Below, in pieces: positions 54,679 to 62,697 of a stretch of DNA of 64,000 bases; position 1 is the first letter of the stretch; each line of letters begins with the position of its first letter. Made by a program: the position numbers and the translations under genes. The stretch is from the NCBI RefSeq assembly GCF_002043095.1, contig NZ_MVOC01000031.1, positions 36,615 to 100,614 of the forward strand, written 5' to 3'. Below the pieces are notes generated by a model, which worked only from the letters and a program-made list of their open reading frames with translations, was not told where the DNA came from and searched no databases. Source of the DNA: Mycobacterium sp. AT1. Lineage in GTDB: Bacteria > Actinomycetota > Actinomycetes > Mycobacteriales > Mycobacteriaceae.

Positions 54679-55833
54679 TCAGCCCGTCGACTGCGGTTGG
54701 GGTGCGGCGAACATCTCTACGAGCGACGTCGGCGCGCGGTCGCCGAACAGCATCTCGGTCACCCCGTACGCCTCTTCCGCGATCGCAGCGCTGCGCGGGA
54801 ACATGGCCGCTTCGTACGCGGCGACGGCGGCGTTCACGTCGCCGGGATGCGCGACGATCGCCGCGGCGAGTTCGGCACCGTCGAGCATGGCAAGGTTTGC
54901 GCCGTCACCCGAGGGTGGCATCAGATGTGCGGCGTCGCCGAGCAGCGTCACGCCGGGCACGGCGTCCCATCGATGGCCGGTCGGCAGCGTGAAGAGCGGG
55001 CGCACCACTGGCGCGACGCCGCCGACGGTGAATCCGTCGGTGATCAACGCGGTGAGTTCCGGTGCCCACCCGTCGAACTCGGCCGCCACCCGCGCGACAG
55101 CCGCAGCGGGTTCGGTGGCGTCGACCGCGGCCATCCACTCGAGCGACCGCCGCAGCGCGACATAGGTGTGGATCACGTGTCCCTGCTCGCGGTGGGCGAG
55201 GATGCCCTTGCCTGCAGCGGGGGCGTACATCGCGCCGCCTCCGACTGCCTCGGCCACCGCCGGGTGCCGCGCGTCCACGTCGTGCAGGTACATCTCCACG
55301 TACGACATTCCGACGTATTCGGGCGTGGCGGCCGAGAGCAGGGGTCGCACCCTGGACCACGCGCCGTCCGCGCCGACGAGGAGCTCCGTCGTCGTGGTGG
55401 TGCCGTCGGTGAAGGCCAGCTCGTGCGCACCGTCGCCGAGTGACCGCGCCGAGGCGACCTTGCAGCCCCACCGCACCACGCCGTCGGGCAGCGACTCCAG
55501 CAGGATCTGCCGCAACCGTCCGCGGAGCACCTCCGGCCGTCCGCCCGAGTCGGCACCGTCGGGCTGCTCCACCAGGACGGCGCCGTCCCGGTCGAGCACA
55601 CGGAGTGCGTCCCCGCCGACGTGGATGATGCTCTGGAACCGTTCGTAGAGGCCGGCGGCCTTGAGGGCCAGCTGCCCGTCCTCCGGGTGGATGTCGAGCT
55701 GGCCGCCCTGGGTGCGCCTCTCGGCCGACGGCTCGGCCTCGTAGACCGTCGCGGCGATGCCGTTGACGTGCAGCACCCTGGCCGCCATCAGGCCGCCGAG
55801 CCCCGCACCGACGATCGTGACCGGCGTCGTCAT
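54679..55833 (-). CDS. TetX-like FAD-dependent monooxygenase
   Basis: This 384-residue protein starts at the ATG at 55833, preceded by GGAGGAGAT. VTIVGAGLGGLMAARVLHVN is the FAD fold; QGGQLDIHPEDGQLALK near residue 43 matches TetX (GGxLDIHxxxGQxAL); LVGADGAWSRVRPLL near 150 is the DG motif; and VTLLGDAAHLMPPSGDGANL near 295 the GD motif with the PPxGxGxN loop. Such enzymes hydroxylate aromatic or polyketide substrates, including tetracyclines, but many chromosomal relatives have other substrates. Two operator-like palindromes lie directly upstream, between it and the divergent YCII-sigma operon. Confidence 0.85.
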   Translation of the reverse strand: MTTPVTIVGAGLGGLMAARVLHVNGIAATVYEAEPSAERRTQGGQLDIHPEDGQLALKAAGLYERFQSIIHVGGDALRVLDRDGAVLVEQPDGADSGGRPEVLRGRLRQILLESLPDGVVRWGCKVASARSLGDGAHELAFTDGTTTTTELLVGADGAWSRVRPLLSAATPEYVGMSYVEMYLHDVDARHPAVAEAVGGGAMYAPAAGKGILAHREQGHVIHTYVALRRSLEWMAAVDATEPAAAVARVAAEFDGWAPELTALITDGFTVGGVAPVVRPLFTLPTGHRWDAVPGVTLLGDAAHLMPPSGDGANLAMLDGAELAAAIVAHPGDVNAAVAAYEAAMFPRSAAIAEEAYGVTEMLFGDRAPTSLVEMFAAPQPQSTG

Positions 55834-55850
55834 GACATCTCCTCCACTCG

Positions 55851-55889
55851 TTGGAACACTGTTCCAAGTCAGGATGGAACGACGTTCCA
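55851..55889. promoter_or_regulatory. Twin operator TGGAAC-N3-GTTCCA
   Basis: Two perfect palindromes sharing TGGAAC-N3-GTTCCA lie at 55851-55867 (arms TTGGAAC/GTTCCAA) and 55875-55889, centred 23 bases apart. They start 18 bases upstream of the TetX-like gene. They look like paired TetR- or MarR-type sites. No regulator gene of that kind is adjacent. Confidence 0.6.
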
Positions 55890-55990
55890 CGGAAGTCAAG
55901 GCGAACCACGTGTCGAGATCCCGGCCACCGCTGCGTCCCAGGAGTGAACGCGGCCAGAATGGGCCGCAACAGATCGAGGGAGACCACGCC

Positions 55991-56404
55991 ATGGCCAAGT
56001 ACCTGATGCTCAAGCACTACCGCAGCTCGAGCATCCCCACCGACCGCCCCTTCGCCCCCATGGACCAGTGGACGCCCGAGGAAATCGACGCCCATATCCG
56101 GTACATGAACGACTTCGCGGACCGACTTCGGCAGACCGGCGAGTTCGTCGACGAGCAGGCGCTGTCCGCCGAGGGCACGTTCGTACGCTACGACGGCCCG
56201 GGACGACCACCGGTCACCGACGGCCCCTTCCCCGAGACCAAGGACCTCATCGCAGGCTGGATGGTCATCGACGTCGACGACTACCAGCGCGCCGTCGACC
56301 TCGCAGGCGAGCTGTCGGCCGCCCCCGGCCGCCACGGCGAGCCAATCTACGAATGGCTGGAACTGCGGCCGTTCTACGGCGAAGCGCCAACGGTCACCGA
56401 GTGA
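55991..56404 (+). CDS. YCII-related (DGPF) protein
   Basis: This 137-residue protein starts MAKYLMLKHYR and carries the family signature VTDGPFPETKDLIAGWMVID (residues about 75-95). These small ferredoxin-fold proteins are genetically linked to ECF42-type sigma factors, and the next gene is one. The biochemical role of DGPF proteins is not settled. Its stop overlaps the sigma gene start (GTGA), so the two are co-translated. Confidence 0.88.
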   Translation: MAKYLMLKHYRSSSIPTDRPFAPMDQWTPEEIDAHIRYMNDFADRLRQTGEFVDEQALSAEGTFVRYDGPGRPPVTDGPFPETKDLIAGWMVIDVDDYQRAVDLAGELSAAPGRHGEPIYEWLELRPFYGEAPTVTE

Positions 56405-57561
56405 CGGTGGCCCCCGACGAAACCGTCCTGCGGGAGGTCGCTCCCTCGGTGCTTGGCGTCCTCGTCCGCCGCGGAGCCGACTTCGCGACGGCCGAGGACG
56501 CCGTTCAGGAAGCACTGATCGAAGCCGTCGTGCGGTGGAAGTCCGAGCCGCCGACCGATGCCAAGGCCTGGCTCGTCACCGTGGCGTGGCGGAAGTTCCT
56601 CGACCTCACCCGCTCCGACGTCGCCCGCCGCGGCCGAGAAGAACGTCTGCTCGCCGAGCCCGAGGCGGGTCCCACCGAACGCGCGGACGACACGCTCGCG
56701 CTGTACTTCCTGTGCGCGCATCCGTCGTTGACGCACACCTCGGCCGTCGCACTCACGTTGCGGGCGGTCGGCGGACTCACCACCCGGCAGATCGCGGCGG
56801 CCTACCTGGTGCCGGAATCGACGATGGCGCAGCGCATCAGCCGGGCCAAGCGCACCGTCGCCGACGTCCGCCTCGGCCAGCCCGGTGATCTGCACACGGT
56901 CCTGTCGACCCTCTATCTCGTCTTCAACGAAGGCCACTCCGGCGACGTCGACCTGGCGGCCGAGGCCATCCGCCTCACCAGACAGCTGGCAGCGGTCACC
57001 GACGATCCCGAAGTCGGTGGCCTGCTCGCGCTGATGCTGCTGCACCACGCGCGGCGCGACGCCCGCATCGGCGCCGACGGCCGCCTGGTGCCGTTGGCGA
57101 GGCAGGACCGCACCCGGTGGCGGACCGACCTGATCACCGAGGGCGTCGACCTGCTGCAGGCCGCGCTGGTCCGCGACGCGCTCGGGCCGTATCAGGCACA
57201 GGCGGCGATCGCCGCGCTGCACGCAGACGCCCACACCGTCGCCGAGACCGACTGGGTGCAGATCGTGGAGTGGTACGACGAATTGCTGGCGCTCACCGAC
57301 AGCCCAGTCGTCCGGCTGAACCGCGCCGTCGCGATCGGGCAGGCCGACGGTCCGCGCGCCGGCCTCGCCGCCCTCGCCGACGTGGACGACACCGTGCCTC
57401 GCTACACCGCGGCGGCCGCCTTTCTGCACGAACAGGGCGGTGACCTGGCCACGGCGGCAACGCTGTACGCCGAGGCTGCCGCGGCCGCACCGAACCTCGC
57501 CGAGCGCGACCACCTGTCCCGGGAGGCGGCCCGGCTCCGCAGTGTGCCGGGCGTCGGGTAG
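56401..57561 (+). CDS. ECF42-type RNA polymerase sigma factor with C-terminal extension
   Basis: This 386-residue protein has sigma region 2 at about residues 15-75 (DFATAEDAVQEALIEAVVRW, AWLVTVAWRKFLDLTRSD) and region 4 at about 105-160 (LTTRQIAAAYLVPESTMAQRIS). A roughly 220-residue helical, TPR-like extension contains YLVFNEGHSGDVDLAAEA and LLLHHARRDAR, then repeated Ala-rich helices. The extension and the linked DGPF gene are hallmarks of the ECF42 group, which lacks a classical anti-sigma factor; the extension is thought to regulate activity. It may drive its own operon or the divergent TetX-like gene. Confidence 0.88.
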   Translation: MTVAPDETVLREVAPSVLGVLVRRGADFATAEDAVQEALIEAVVRWKSEPPTDAKAWLVTVAWRKFLDLTRSDVARRGREERLLAEPEAGPTERADDTLALYFLCAHPSLTHTSAVALTLRAVGGLTTRQIAAAYLVPESTMAQRISRAKRTVADVRLGQPGDLHTVLSTLYLVFNEGHSGDVDLAAEAIRLTRQLAAVTDDPEVGGLLALMLLHHARRDARIGADGRLVPLARQDRTRWRTDLITEGVDLLQAALVRDALGPYQAQAAIAALHADAHTVAETDWVQIVEWYDELLALTDSPVVRLNRAVAIGQADGPRAGLAALADVDDTVPRYTAAAAFLHEQGGDLATAATLYAEAAAAAPNLAERDHLSREAARLRSVPGVG

Positions 57562-58278
57562 CTATTTCCAGGCGAACACCGGCTGCTCCAGCTGGTCGAC
57601 CGGATCGTCGCGCCCCTCGAGGCACAGCCAGCGGAACTGCAGCAGCACTGCACCGGTGGGGGCGTGAATGAGATCGTTGCCCAGCGGAATCTGCACCACC
57701 GGCCGCGGGCTCTCCGGAATGTCGACGAAGCGCGGCGAGTCACCGCGTTGCAGTTGGTGCAGCCCCACCCGGTAGGCGGCCACCACCTCGTCGGGTGACG
57801 GGCGCAGATCGAGCCGACCGCCACCCCAGACCACGACCGGGGTGATGACGTAACCGGACCGGGTCGGATAGTCGTCGAGGAGACCGAGCACCGACGTCGG
57901 CGCCAACCTGACACCGAGTTCCTCGTCCAGCTCCCGGAGGGCGGCATCGACGACGGTCTCCCCCTCGTCGACGCGACCGCCCGGCAGCGCCCACTGGGCG
58001 GCGTGGGCGCGCAACCGAGATGCCCTGCGGCACAAGAGAAAAGCAGCACCCCCTGACACGTCGACCATGCGCCCGTCGAGACCGGGATCCATCGGTCGCC
58101 CGTCGATCCAGTCGTCGACGGGCGCCGGGTCGACCCTGTCCTCACCGATTTCGGAGTCGACGAGCACCACCGCCACGGCCGCATGCCGTTTCGAGGGGTC
58201 CACGACCTCGCGGCGGCGGTGACTCGCCAGGTTGCTCCGAACTCGCATCCGCAGCGCCTCGTCGTAGGTAATCGTCAC
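57562..58278 (-). CDS. NUDIX hydrolase
   Basis: This 238-residue protein carries a complete Nudix box, GGRVDEGETVVDAALRELDE followed by ELGV at about residues 98-121 (GX5EX7REUXEEXGU), so Mg-dependent hydrolysis of a nucleoside-diphosphate-linked compound is expected. The order (RxxxxWxLPGGxxE, then LLDDYPTRSGYVITPVV) resembles CoA pyrophosphatase-type relatives, but the N-terminal 45 residues and C-terminal extension are unusual and the substrate is unclear. It begins at GTG 58278 and ends directly against the sigma gene stop. Confidence 0.88.
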   Translation of the reverse strand: MTITYDEALRMRVRSNLASHRRREVVDPSKRHAAVAVVLVDSEIGEDRVDPAPVDDWIDGRPMDPGLDGRMVDVSGGAAFLLCRRASRLRAHAAQWALPGGRVDEGETVVDAALRELDEELGVRLAPTSVLGLLDDYPTRSGYVITPVVVWGGGRLDLRPSPDEVVAAYRVGLHQLQRGDSPRFVDIPESPRPVVQIPLGNDLIHAPTGAVLLQFRWLCLEGRDDPVDQLEQPVFAWK

Positions 58279-58305
58279 CGCTCGACCATAGGTGCTGCCC
58301 GCAGG

Positions 58306-59523
58306 TCAGGCCGCCGGCACCATCCCGTGGGGGTCGAGGACGAACTTCTCGGCGACACCCGAGTCGAACTCGGCGTACCCGCGCGGCGCGTCGTCGAGGG
58401 TGATCACCGTGGCGTTGACCGCGTCGGCGATGTGCGCCTTGTCGTGCAGGATGCTCATCATCAGCCCGCGGTTGTACTTCAGCACCGGGCACTGACCGGT
58501 GGCGAAGCTGTGGCTCTTCGCCCAACCGAGACCCAGCCGGACCTTCAGCGTGCCCTCCTTGGCGTCGGCGTCCGCGGCGCCGGGATCACCGGTGACGTAT
58601 AGGCCGGGGATGCCGAGCGATCCGCCGGCGCGCGTGAGTCCCATGATCGAGTTGAGGACGGCGGCGGGCTGCTCACCCGCGCCCTGGCCGTGTCCGCTGG
58701 CCTCGAATCCGACGGCGTCCACGGCGCAGTCGACCTCGTTGGTGCCGAGGATCTCGGCGATCTGGTCCTCCAGTGAGGCGTCGGCGCTGACGTCAACCGT
58801 TGCGCAACCGAAGGATTCGGCCTGCCTGAGCCGGTCGGCGTTCAGGTCGCCGACGATCACGACGGCCGCGCCGAGCAACTGCGCCGAGTACGCGGCCGCC
58901 AAGCCCACGGGTCCGGCACCGGCGACGTACACCGTCGACCCGGTGGTGACGCCCGCCGTCTTCGCACCGTGGTACCCGGTCGGGAAGATGTCCGACAGCA
59001 TGGTGAGATCGCGGATCTTCGCCAGGGCGGCGTCGCGGTCCGGGAACTTCAGCAGGTTGAAGTCGGCGAACGGCACCATGACGTAGTCGGCTTGGCCGCC
59101 GAGCCAGCCGCCCATGTCGACGTACCCGTAGGCCGAACCCGCGCGAGCCGGGTTGACGTTGAGGCACACCCCGGTCTGCCCCTCGCGGCAGTTGCGACAA
59201 CGGCCGCAGGCGATGTTGAACGGCACCGAGCAGATGTCGCCGACTTCGAGAAACTGTACGTCCGAACCCTTTTCGACGACCTCACCGGTGATCTCGTGGC
59301 CGAGCGTCTGGCCAATCGGAGCGGTGGTGCGGCCGCGCACCATGTGCTGATCCGAGCCGCAGATGTTGGTCGACACGCACTTGAGGATGACGGCGTGGTC
59401 GGCCTTGCGGCTCATCCCCATCGCGCTCGCCACTTCCGCCGGGACCTCGAGCTTGGGATAGTCGATCGTCTCGACCGCCACCTTGCCAGGACCCTTGTAT
59501 ACGACAATCCGGTTGCCACTCAT
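58306..59523 (-). CDS. fdhA: Glutathione-independent formaldehyde dehydrogenase (zinc alcohol dehydrogenase family)
   Basis: This 405-residue protein starts at the ATG at 59523 (MSGNRIVVYK). KCVSTNICGSDQHMVRGRT near residue 48 holds the catalytic zinc Cys, TLGHEITGEVVEKG near 75 the zinc His/Glu, CGRCRNCREG near 108 the structural zinc cysteines and VAGAGPVGLAAAYSAQLLG near 200 the NAD fold. The long form with FNIACGRCRNC and TMLSDIFPTGYHGA matches Pseudomonas putida-type FdhA, which oxidises formaldehyde without added glutathione and retains NAD tightly. It stands alone between a NUDIX gene and an LLM gene. Confidence 0.9.
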   Translation of the reverse strand: MSGNRIVVYKGPGKVAVETIDYPKLEVPAEVASAMGMSRKADHAVILKCVSTNICGSDQHMVRGRTTAPIGQTLGHEITGEVVEKGSDVQFLEVGDICSVPFNIACGRCRNCREGQTGVCLNVNPARAGSAYGYVDMGGWLGGQADYVMVPFADFNLLKFPDRDAALAKIRDLTMLSDIFPTGYHGAKTAGVTTGSTVYVAGAGPVGLAAAYSAQLLGAAVVIVGDLNADRLRQAESFGCATVDVSADASLEDQIAEILGTNEVDCAVDAVGFEASGHGQGAGEQPAAVLNSIMGLTRAGGSLGIPGLYVTGDPGAADADAKEGTLKVRLGLGWAKSHSFATGQCPVLKYNRGLMMSILHDKAHIADAVNATVITLDDAPRGYAEFDSGVAEKFVLDPHGMVPAA

Positions 59524-59647
59524 GGCTTTTCCCAACCAGACCCGCGGTGTTGGCAGCAGGCTCTCCGTTGCGCCCGCGCGTCCACTCCCGAGCCTAGGTA
59601 AACCTCACCGGCTGGTGGGCGGTGCGGGCGAAAACCTCGCCTTTCGT

Positions 59648-60484
59648 CTAGCCGCGGTACTGCGCCACCTTCGCGGCGTACTCGTCGAGCAGTCGAAGGC
59701 TCTCGTCGCGGGGCACCGACGGGAGCAGCAACGCGACCTGGCCGAAGCCGAGGTCGTCGACGGCGCGCCAGTAGTCGGCGTCCACCGGAGTGCCGAACAT
59801 CGCCAGCGGGACGTCGTGACCCAAGCCGTCCCGCATCTGCTGGATGCGCGGCGCCAACACCTCGGGCGGGAACGGGTTGGAGATCCAGCCCGCGTCGTGC
59901 CGGATCACGCGCTTGACGGTCGCATCGGAGTTGCCGCCGATGTAGATCGGAGGCTGCCGGACGGGTTTGGGCCGGCTGTAGGAAGCGTCGAAGTCGACGA
60001 ACCTGCCGTGGTACTCGGCGGGATCGTTCGTCCACAGCGCCTTGATGGCCTCGATGCGCTCGTCGAGCAGCGCGCCGCGGGTCTTCGGGTCGGTGCCGTG
60101 GTCACGGAGTTCCTCGATGTTCCAGCCCGCGCCGACGCCGAACACGAACCGCCCACCCGAGATCAGGTCGACGCTGGCGGCTTCCTTCGCGGTGACGATC
60201 GGATCCCGCTGGATCAACAGCGCGATTCCGGTGAACAGTTCGATGCGCGACGTCACGGCTGCCGCCGCCGCGAGCGTGACGAAGGGGTCCAGTGTCTTGT
60301 AGTAGTAGTCGGGCAGCTCTCCGCCGCCCGGGTACGCCGACTCCCGACTGGCCGGAATGTGGGTGTGCTCGGCGATGACGAGGGCGTCGAAGCCCCGGTC
60401 CTCGATCGCGGTCGCCAGCGAGACCGGGTCGATGCCGTCGTCTGTGACGAACGTAGAAATGCCGAATTTCACGAGGACTCTCAT
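59648..60484 (-). CDS. F420-dependent LLM class oxidoreductase
   Basis: This 278-residue luciferase-like TIM barrel starts at the ATG at 60484; an in-frame GTG at 60472 gives the classic family start VKFGISTFV and may be the real one. FDALVIAEHTHIPASRESAY near residue 33, ALLIQRDPIVTAKEAASVD near 88, GRFVFGVGAGWNIEEL near 110 and PIYIGGNSDATVKRV near 178 are hallmarks of the F420-binding subgroup. It probably transfers hydride between F420 and an unknown substrate. Confidence 0.88.
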   Translation of the reverse strand: MRVLVKFGISTFVTDDGIDPVSLATAIEDRGFDALVIAEHTHIPASRESAYPGGGELPDYYYKTLDPFVTLAAAAAVTSRIELFTGIALLIQRDPIVTAKEAASVDLISGGRFVFGVGAGWNIEELRDHGTDPKTRGALLDERIEAIKALWTNDPAEYHGRFVDFDASYSRPKPVRQPPIYIGGNSDATVKRVIRHDAGWISNPFPPEVLAPRIQQMRDGLGHDVPLAMFGTPVDADYWRAVDDLGFGQVALLLPSVPRDESLRLLDEYAAKVAQYRG

Positions 60485-60616
60485 CTGTCGGGGTCAGGAG
60501 GGGGAACGCCGTCGGCGAGACGCACTATTCCCCGACGCCTCCGGGCGAATGGCCGTCAGCCCAGAACGTTAGATAGGGTCACTATCAGGTTGGCCGGGAT
60601 CGATGGTGCTTCGGGT

Positions 60617-60730
60617 GTGAACAGCCGCTCGCGACAACACACCGCTGCGACGGGAAGAAAACCCGCCACGAAGAAGCTGGAGACGTACGTGCCCACCCCG
60701 ATTCCGTCCGATCACCGAGGACCCCGCTGA
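60617..60730 (+). CDS. Small basic leader ORF upstream of the MFS-USP gene
   Basis: A 37-codon frame from GTG 60617 to TGA 60728-60730 encodes a basic peptide (many Arg, Lys, Pro) whose stop shares one base with the ATG of the next gene (TGATG). This overlap suggests translational coupling. The ribosome-binding site is weak and there is no homology I can name, so the ORF may only serve as a leader or may be spurious. Confidence 0.35.
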   Translation: MNSRSRQHTAATGRKPATKKLETYVPTPIPSDHRGPR

Positions 60731-62697
60731 TGCGCCAGGGACCTCTCGCCGGGCGCTACCCCGCCGTGGCCACCATGGTCATCCTCGCCCTGATTCCGTA
60801 CTTGGCGCTGTCCGCGGCGATCGACCCCCTGGTGCCGATCATCACCGAGCAGCTCCACATGAGCGCTCAGACGATGAGCCTCAGCTCCGGGCTCGGCAAC
60901 GCCGCGTACGCCGTGGGAACGGTGCTGGCGGTCCAGTTCGCGCAGCACCTCCCCCAGCGGCGCATGCTGCTGTCCTACGCCGTGGTGCTGGCGGTCGGTT
61001 CCGTCGTCGCCGCCGCGGCGGTCAACCCCGGCATGTTCATCGGCGGACACGTCCTGCAGGGCCTGGCCACCAGCATGCTGCTGATCGCCGCCGCGCCGCC
61101 CCTGACGATCGGCTTCCCGAAGGAAAAGCTCAGGAACACCGCCGTCATCATGAACATGTGCGTGTTCGGCGCGGTGGCGCTCGGACCCTTCGTCGGCGGT
61201 GCGCAGGCCGAGGCACACGCGTGGCGGCCGCTCTTCTGGATCATCGCCGGGATCGCGGTGCTGGCCCTGATCATGGCTGCGCTCACGTTCGAGGACGCCC
61301 CACCTGCCGACCTCGACGCCCCGCGCGACCTTCTCGCCATCGGACTCGCCGCCGTCGGTTGCGCCGCGGCGTTCGTCGGCGCCTCGCAGCTGACCAGCCA
61401 CGGCTTCGGCGACGTCGCGGTGACCCTGCCCATGTTCGGTGGCCTTGCCCTGATCGTAGTGCTGGTGGTCTATCAATTCCGTTCGCGCCGGCCACTTCTC
61501 ACCGTCCGCACGATGCTCACCAGCTCGATCCCCGTCGCCGGCGTCGGCGTCGCCCTGTTCGCTGCCGCCGCGTCTGTGGCGGCAACCGCACTGACTGCCA
61601 ACGTGCTGTTGAAGACCTACAGCCCGGTCCACGTCGGCCTGCTGTACCTGCCCGAACTCGGTGGTGCCGTGGTGATGGCCGTGGTCTTCGGAATCGTCAT
61701 CACCAAGCGCGCGATGCACTACCTGCCGCTCGTCGGAATGGTGCTGCTCGCGGCGGGAATCCTGGTCTTCCAGTTCGCGCTGCCCGCCAACCAGCCGCTG
61801 GTCTTGGTGGCCGCGGGGCTGACGGGGTTGGCGTTGGGCGCCACCGTCGCGCCCGCGCTGTTCGTCGCCGGCTTCTCACTGCAGTCCAATAGTCTCCAGC
61901 GAGTCTTCGCGATCATCGAATTGTTCCGTGCGGTGGCGGCTTTCATGGTCGCGCCGATCCTTGCCCACTTCGCGATGACGGTGTCGACCGACCTTGGCAC
62001 GGGCACCAGCTACGCACTGTGGATCGGCTTCGGCCTCGCGGTCGGCGGCGCCGTCTTCGGGGTGGCCGTCTACGCCCTGAGCGGCTCCCGACCGCAGAAG
62101 CCCGACCTCGACGAGTTCCTCGACGGCGACGACCCGGCCTGGCACTCGCCACCCCTGCTGGCCCTCATCCGTCCCGGGGCAACGGCTCCGACCGAGACAG
62201 CCGCCGTGGCGACCCCCGAGCCAGCCCACACCGAGGCGGTGCCCGAGCCGACCGGAATGGTGCTGATCGCCTACGACGGAACCGATCTCGCCGCGTTCGC
62301 CATCACGCAGGCCGCGGCTCGGCTTGGCGCCGAACGCGAGGCGCTGGTGGTGTGCGTCTGGCAGCCGGTCGACGTCGGCTTCACCCCCACCGATTCGCGG
62401 CACTTCGACGCCGACCGGGCCACCGAGGTGCGCCACGCCGCCGAGCGGACCGCCGCCCACGGCGCAGAGCTGGCCCGCCAGGCCGGTTTCACCGCGCGCA
62501 GCGCGGCGGTGGAGGCCGCACCGACGTGGCAGGGCATCGTCGCCGCCGCCGATGACCACGACGTCAGCCTCATCGTGCTCGGGCCGCACCGGCGCAGCGG
62601 GCTTCTCGGGCATCTGCAGGGCAGCGTCGCGTCGGCCGTCGTCGCCCACACCGACCGGCCCGTTCTGATCGTCCCGCAGTACCAGGACGTCCGCTAA
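60730..62697 (+). CDS. MFS transporter fused to a universal stress protein domain
   Basis: This is a 655-residue fusion. Residues 1-465 form an MFS exporter of the 14-TM type (LSAAIDPLVPIITEQL, GHVLQGLATSMLLIAAAPPL, ALGPFVGGAQAEAHAW). Residues about 466-508 are a Pro/Glu/Ala linker. Residues 510-655 form a UspA domain with MVLIAYDGTDLAAFAI at its start and LGPHRRSGLLGHLQGSVASA near 618, the GxxGx9G(S/T) ATP-binding pattern. A nucleotide-binding stress domain on a pump suggests activity gated by energy or stress state. It overlaps the convergent 13E12-type gene by 4 bases. Confidence 0.88.
   Translation: MRQGPLAGRYPAVATMVILALIPYLALSAAIDPLVPIITEQLHMSAQTMSLSSGLGNAAYAVGTVLAVQFAQHLPQRRMLLSYAVVLAVGSVVAAAAVNPGMFIGGHVLQGLATSMLLIAAAPPLTIGFPKEKLRNTAVIMNMCVFGAVALGPFVGGAQAEAHAWRPLFWIIAGIAVLALIMAALTFEDAPPADLDAPRDLLAIGLAAVGCAAAFVGASQLTSHGFGDVAVTLPMFGGLALIVVLVVYQFRSRRPLLTVRTMLTSSIPVAGVGVALFAAAASVAATALTANVLLKTYSPVHVGLLYLPELGGAVVMAVVFGIVITKRAMHYLPLVGMVLLAAGILVFQFALPANQPLVLVAAGLTGLALGATVAPALFVAGFSLQSNSLQRVFAIIELFRAVAAFMVAPILAHFAMTVSTDLGTGTSYALWIGFGLAVGGAVFGVAVYALSGSRPQKPDLDEFLDGDDPAWHSPPLLALIRPGATAPTETAAVATPEPAHTEAVPEPTGMVLIAYDGTDLAAFAITQAAARLGAEREALVVCVWQPVDVGFTPTDSRHFDADRATEVRHAAERTAAHGAELARQAGFTARSAAVEAAPTWQGIVAAADDHDVSLIVLGPHRRSGLLGHLQGSVASAVVAHTDRPVLIVPQYQDVR

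Noticed and set aside
59596..59605. AGGTAAACCT as an IdeR iron box upstream of fdhA
   Set aside because: It covers only the inner part of the 19-bp consensus, and the flanks do not match.
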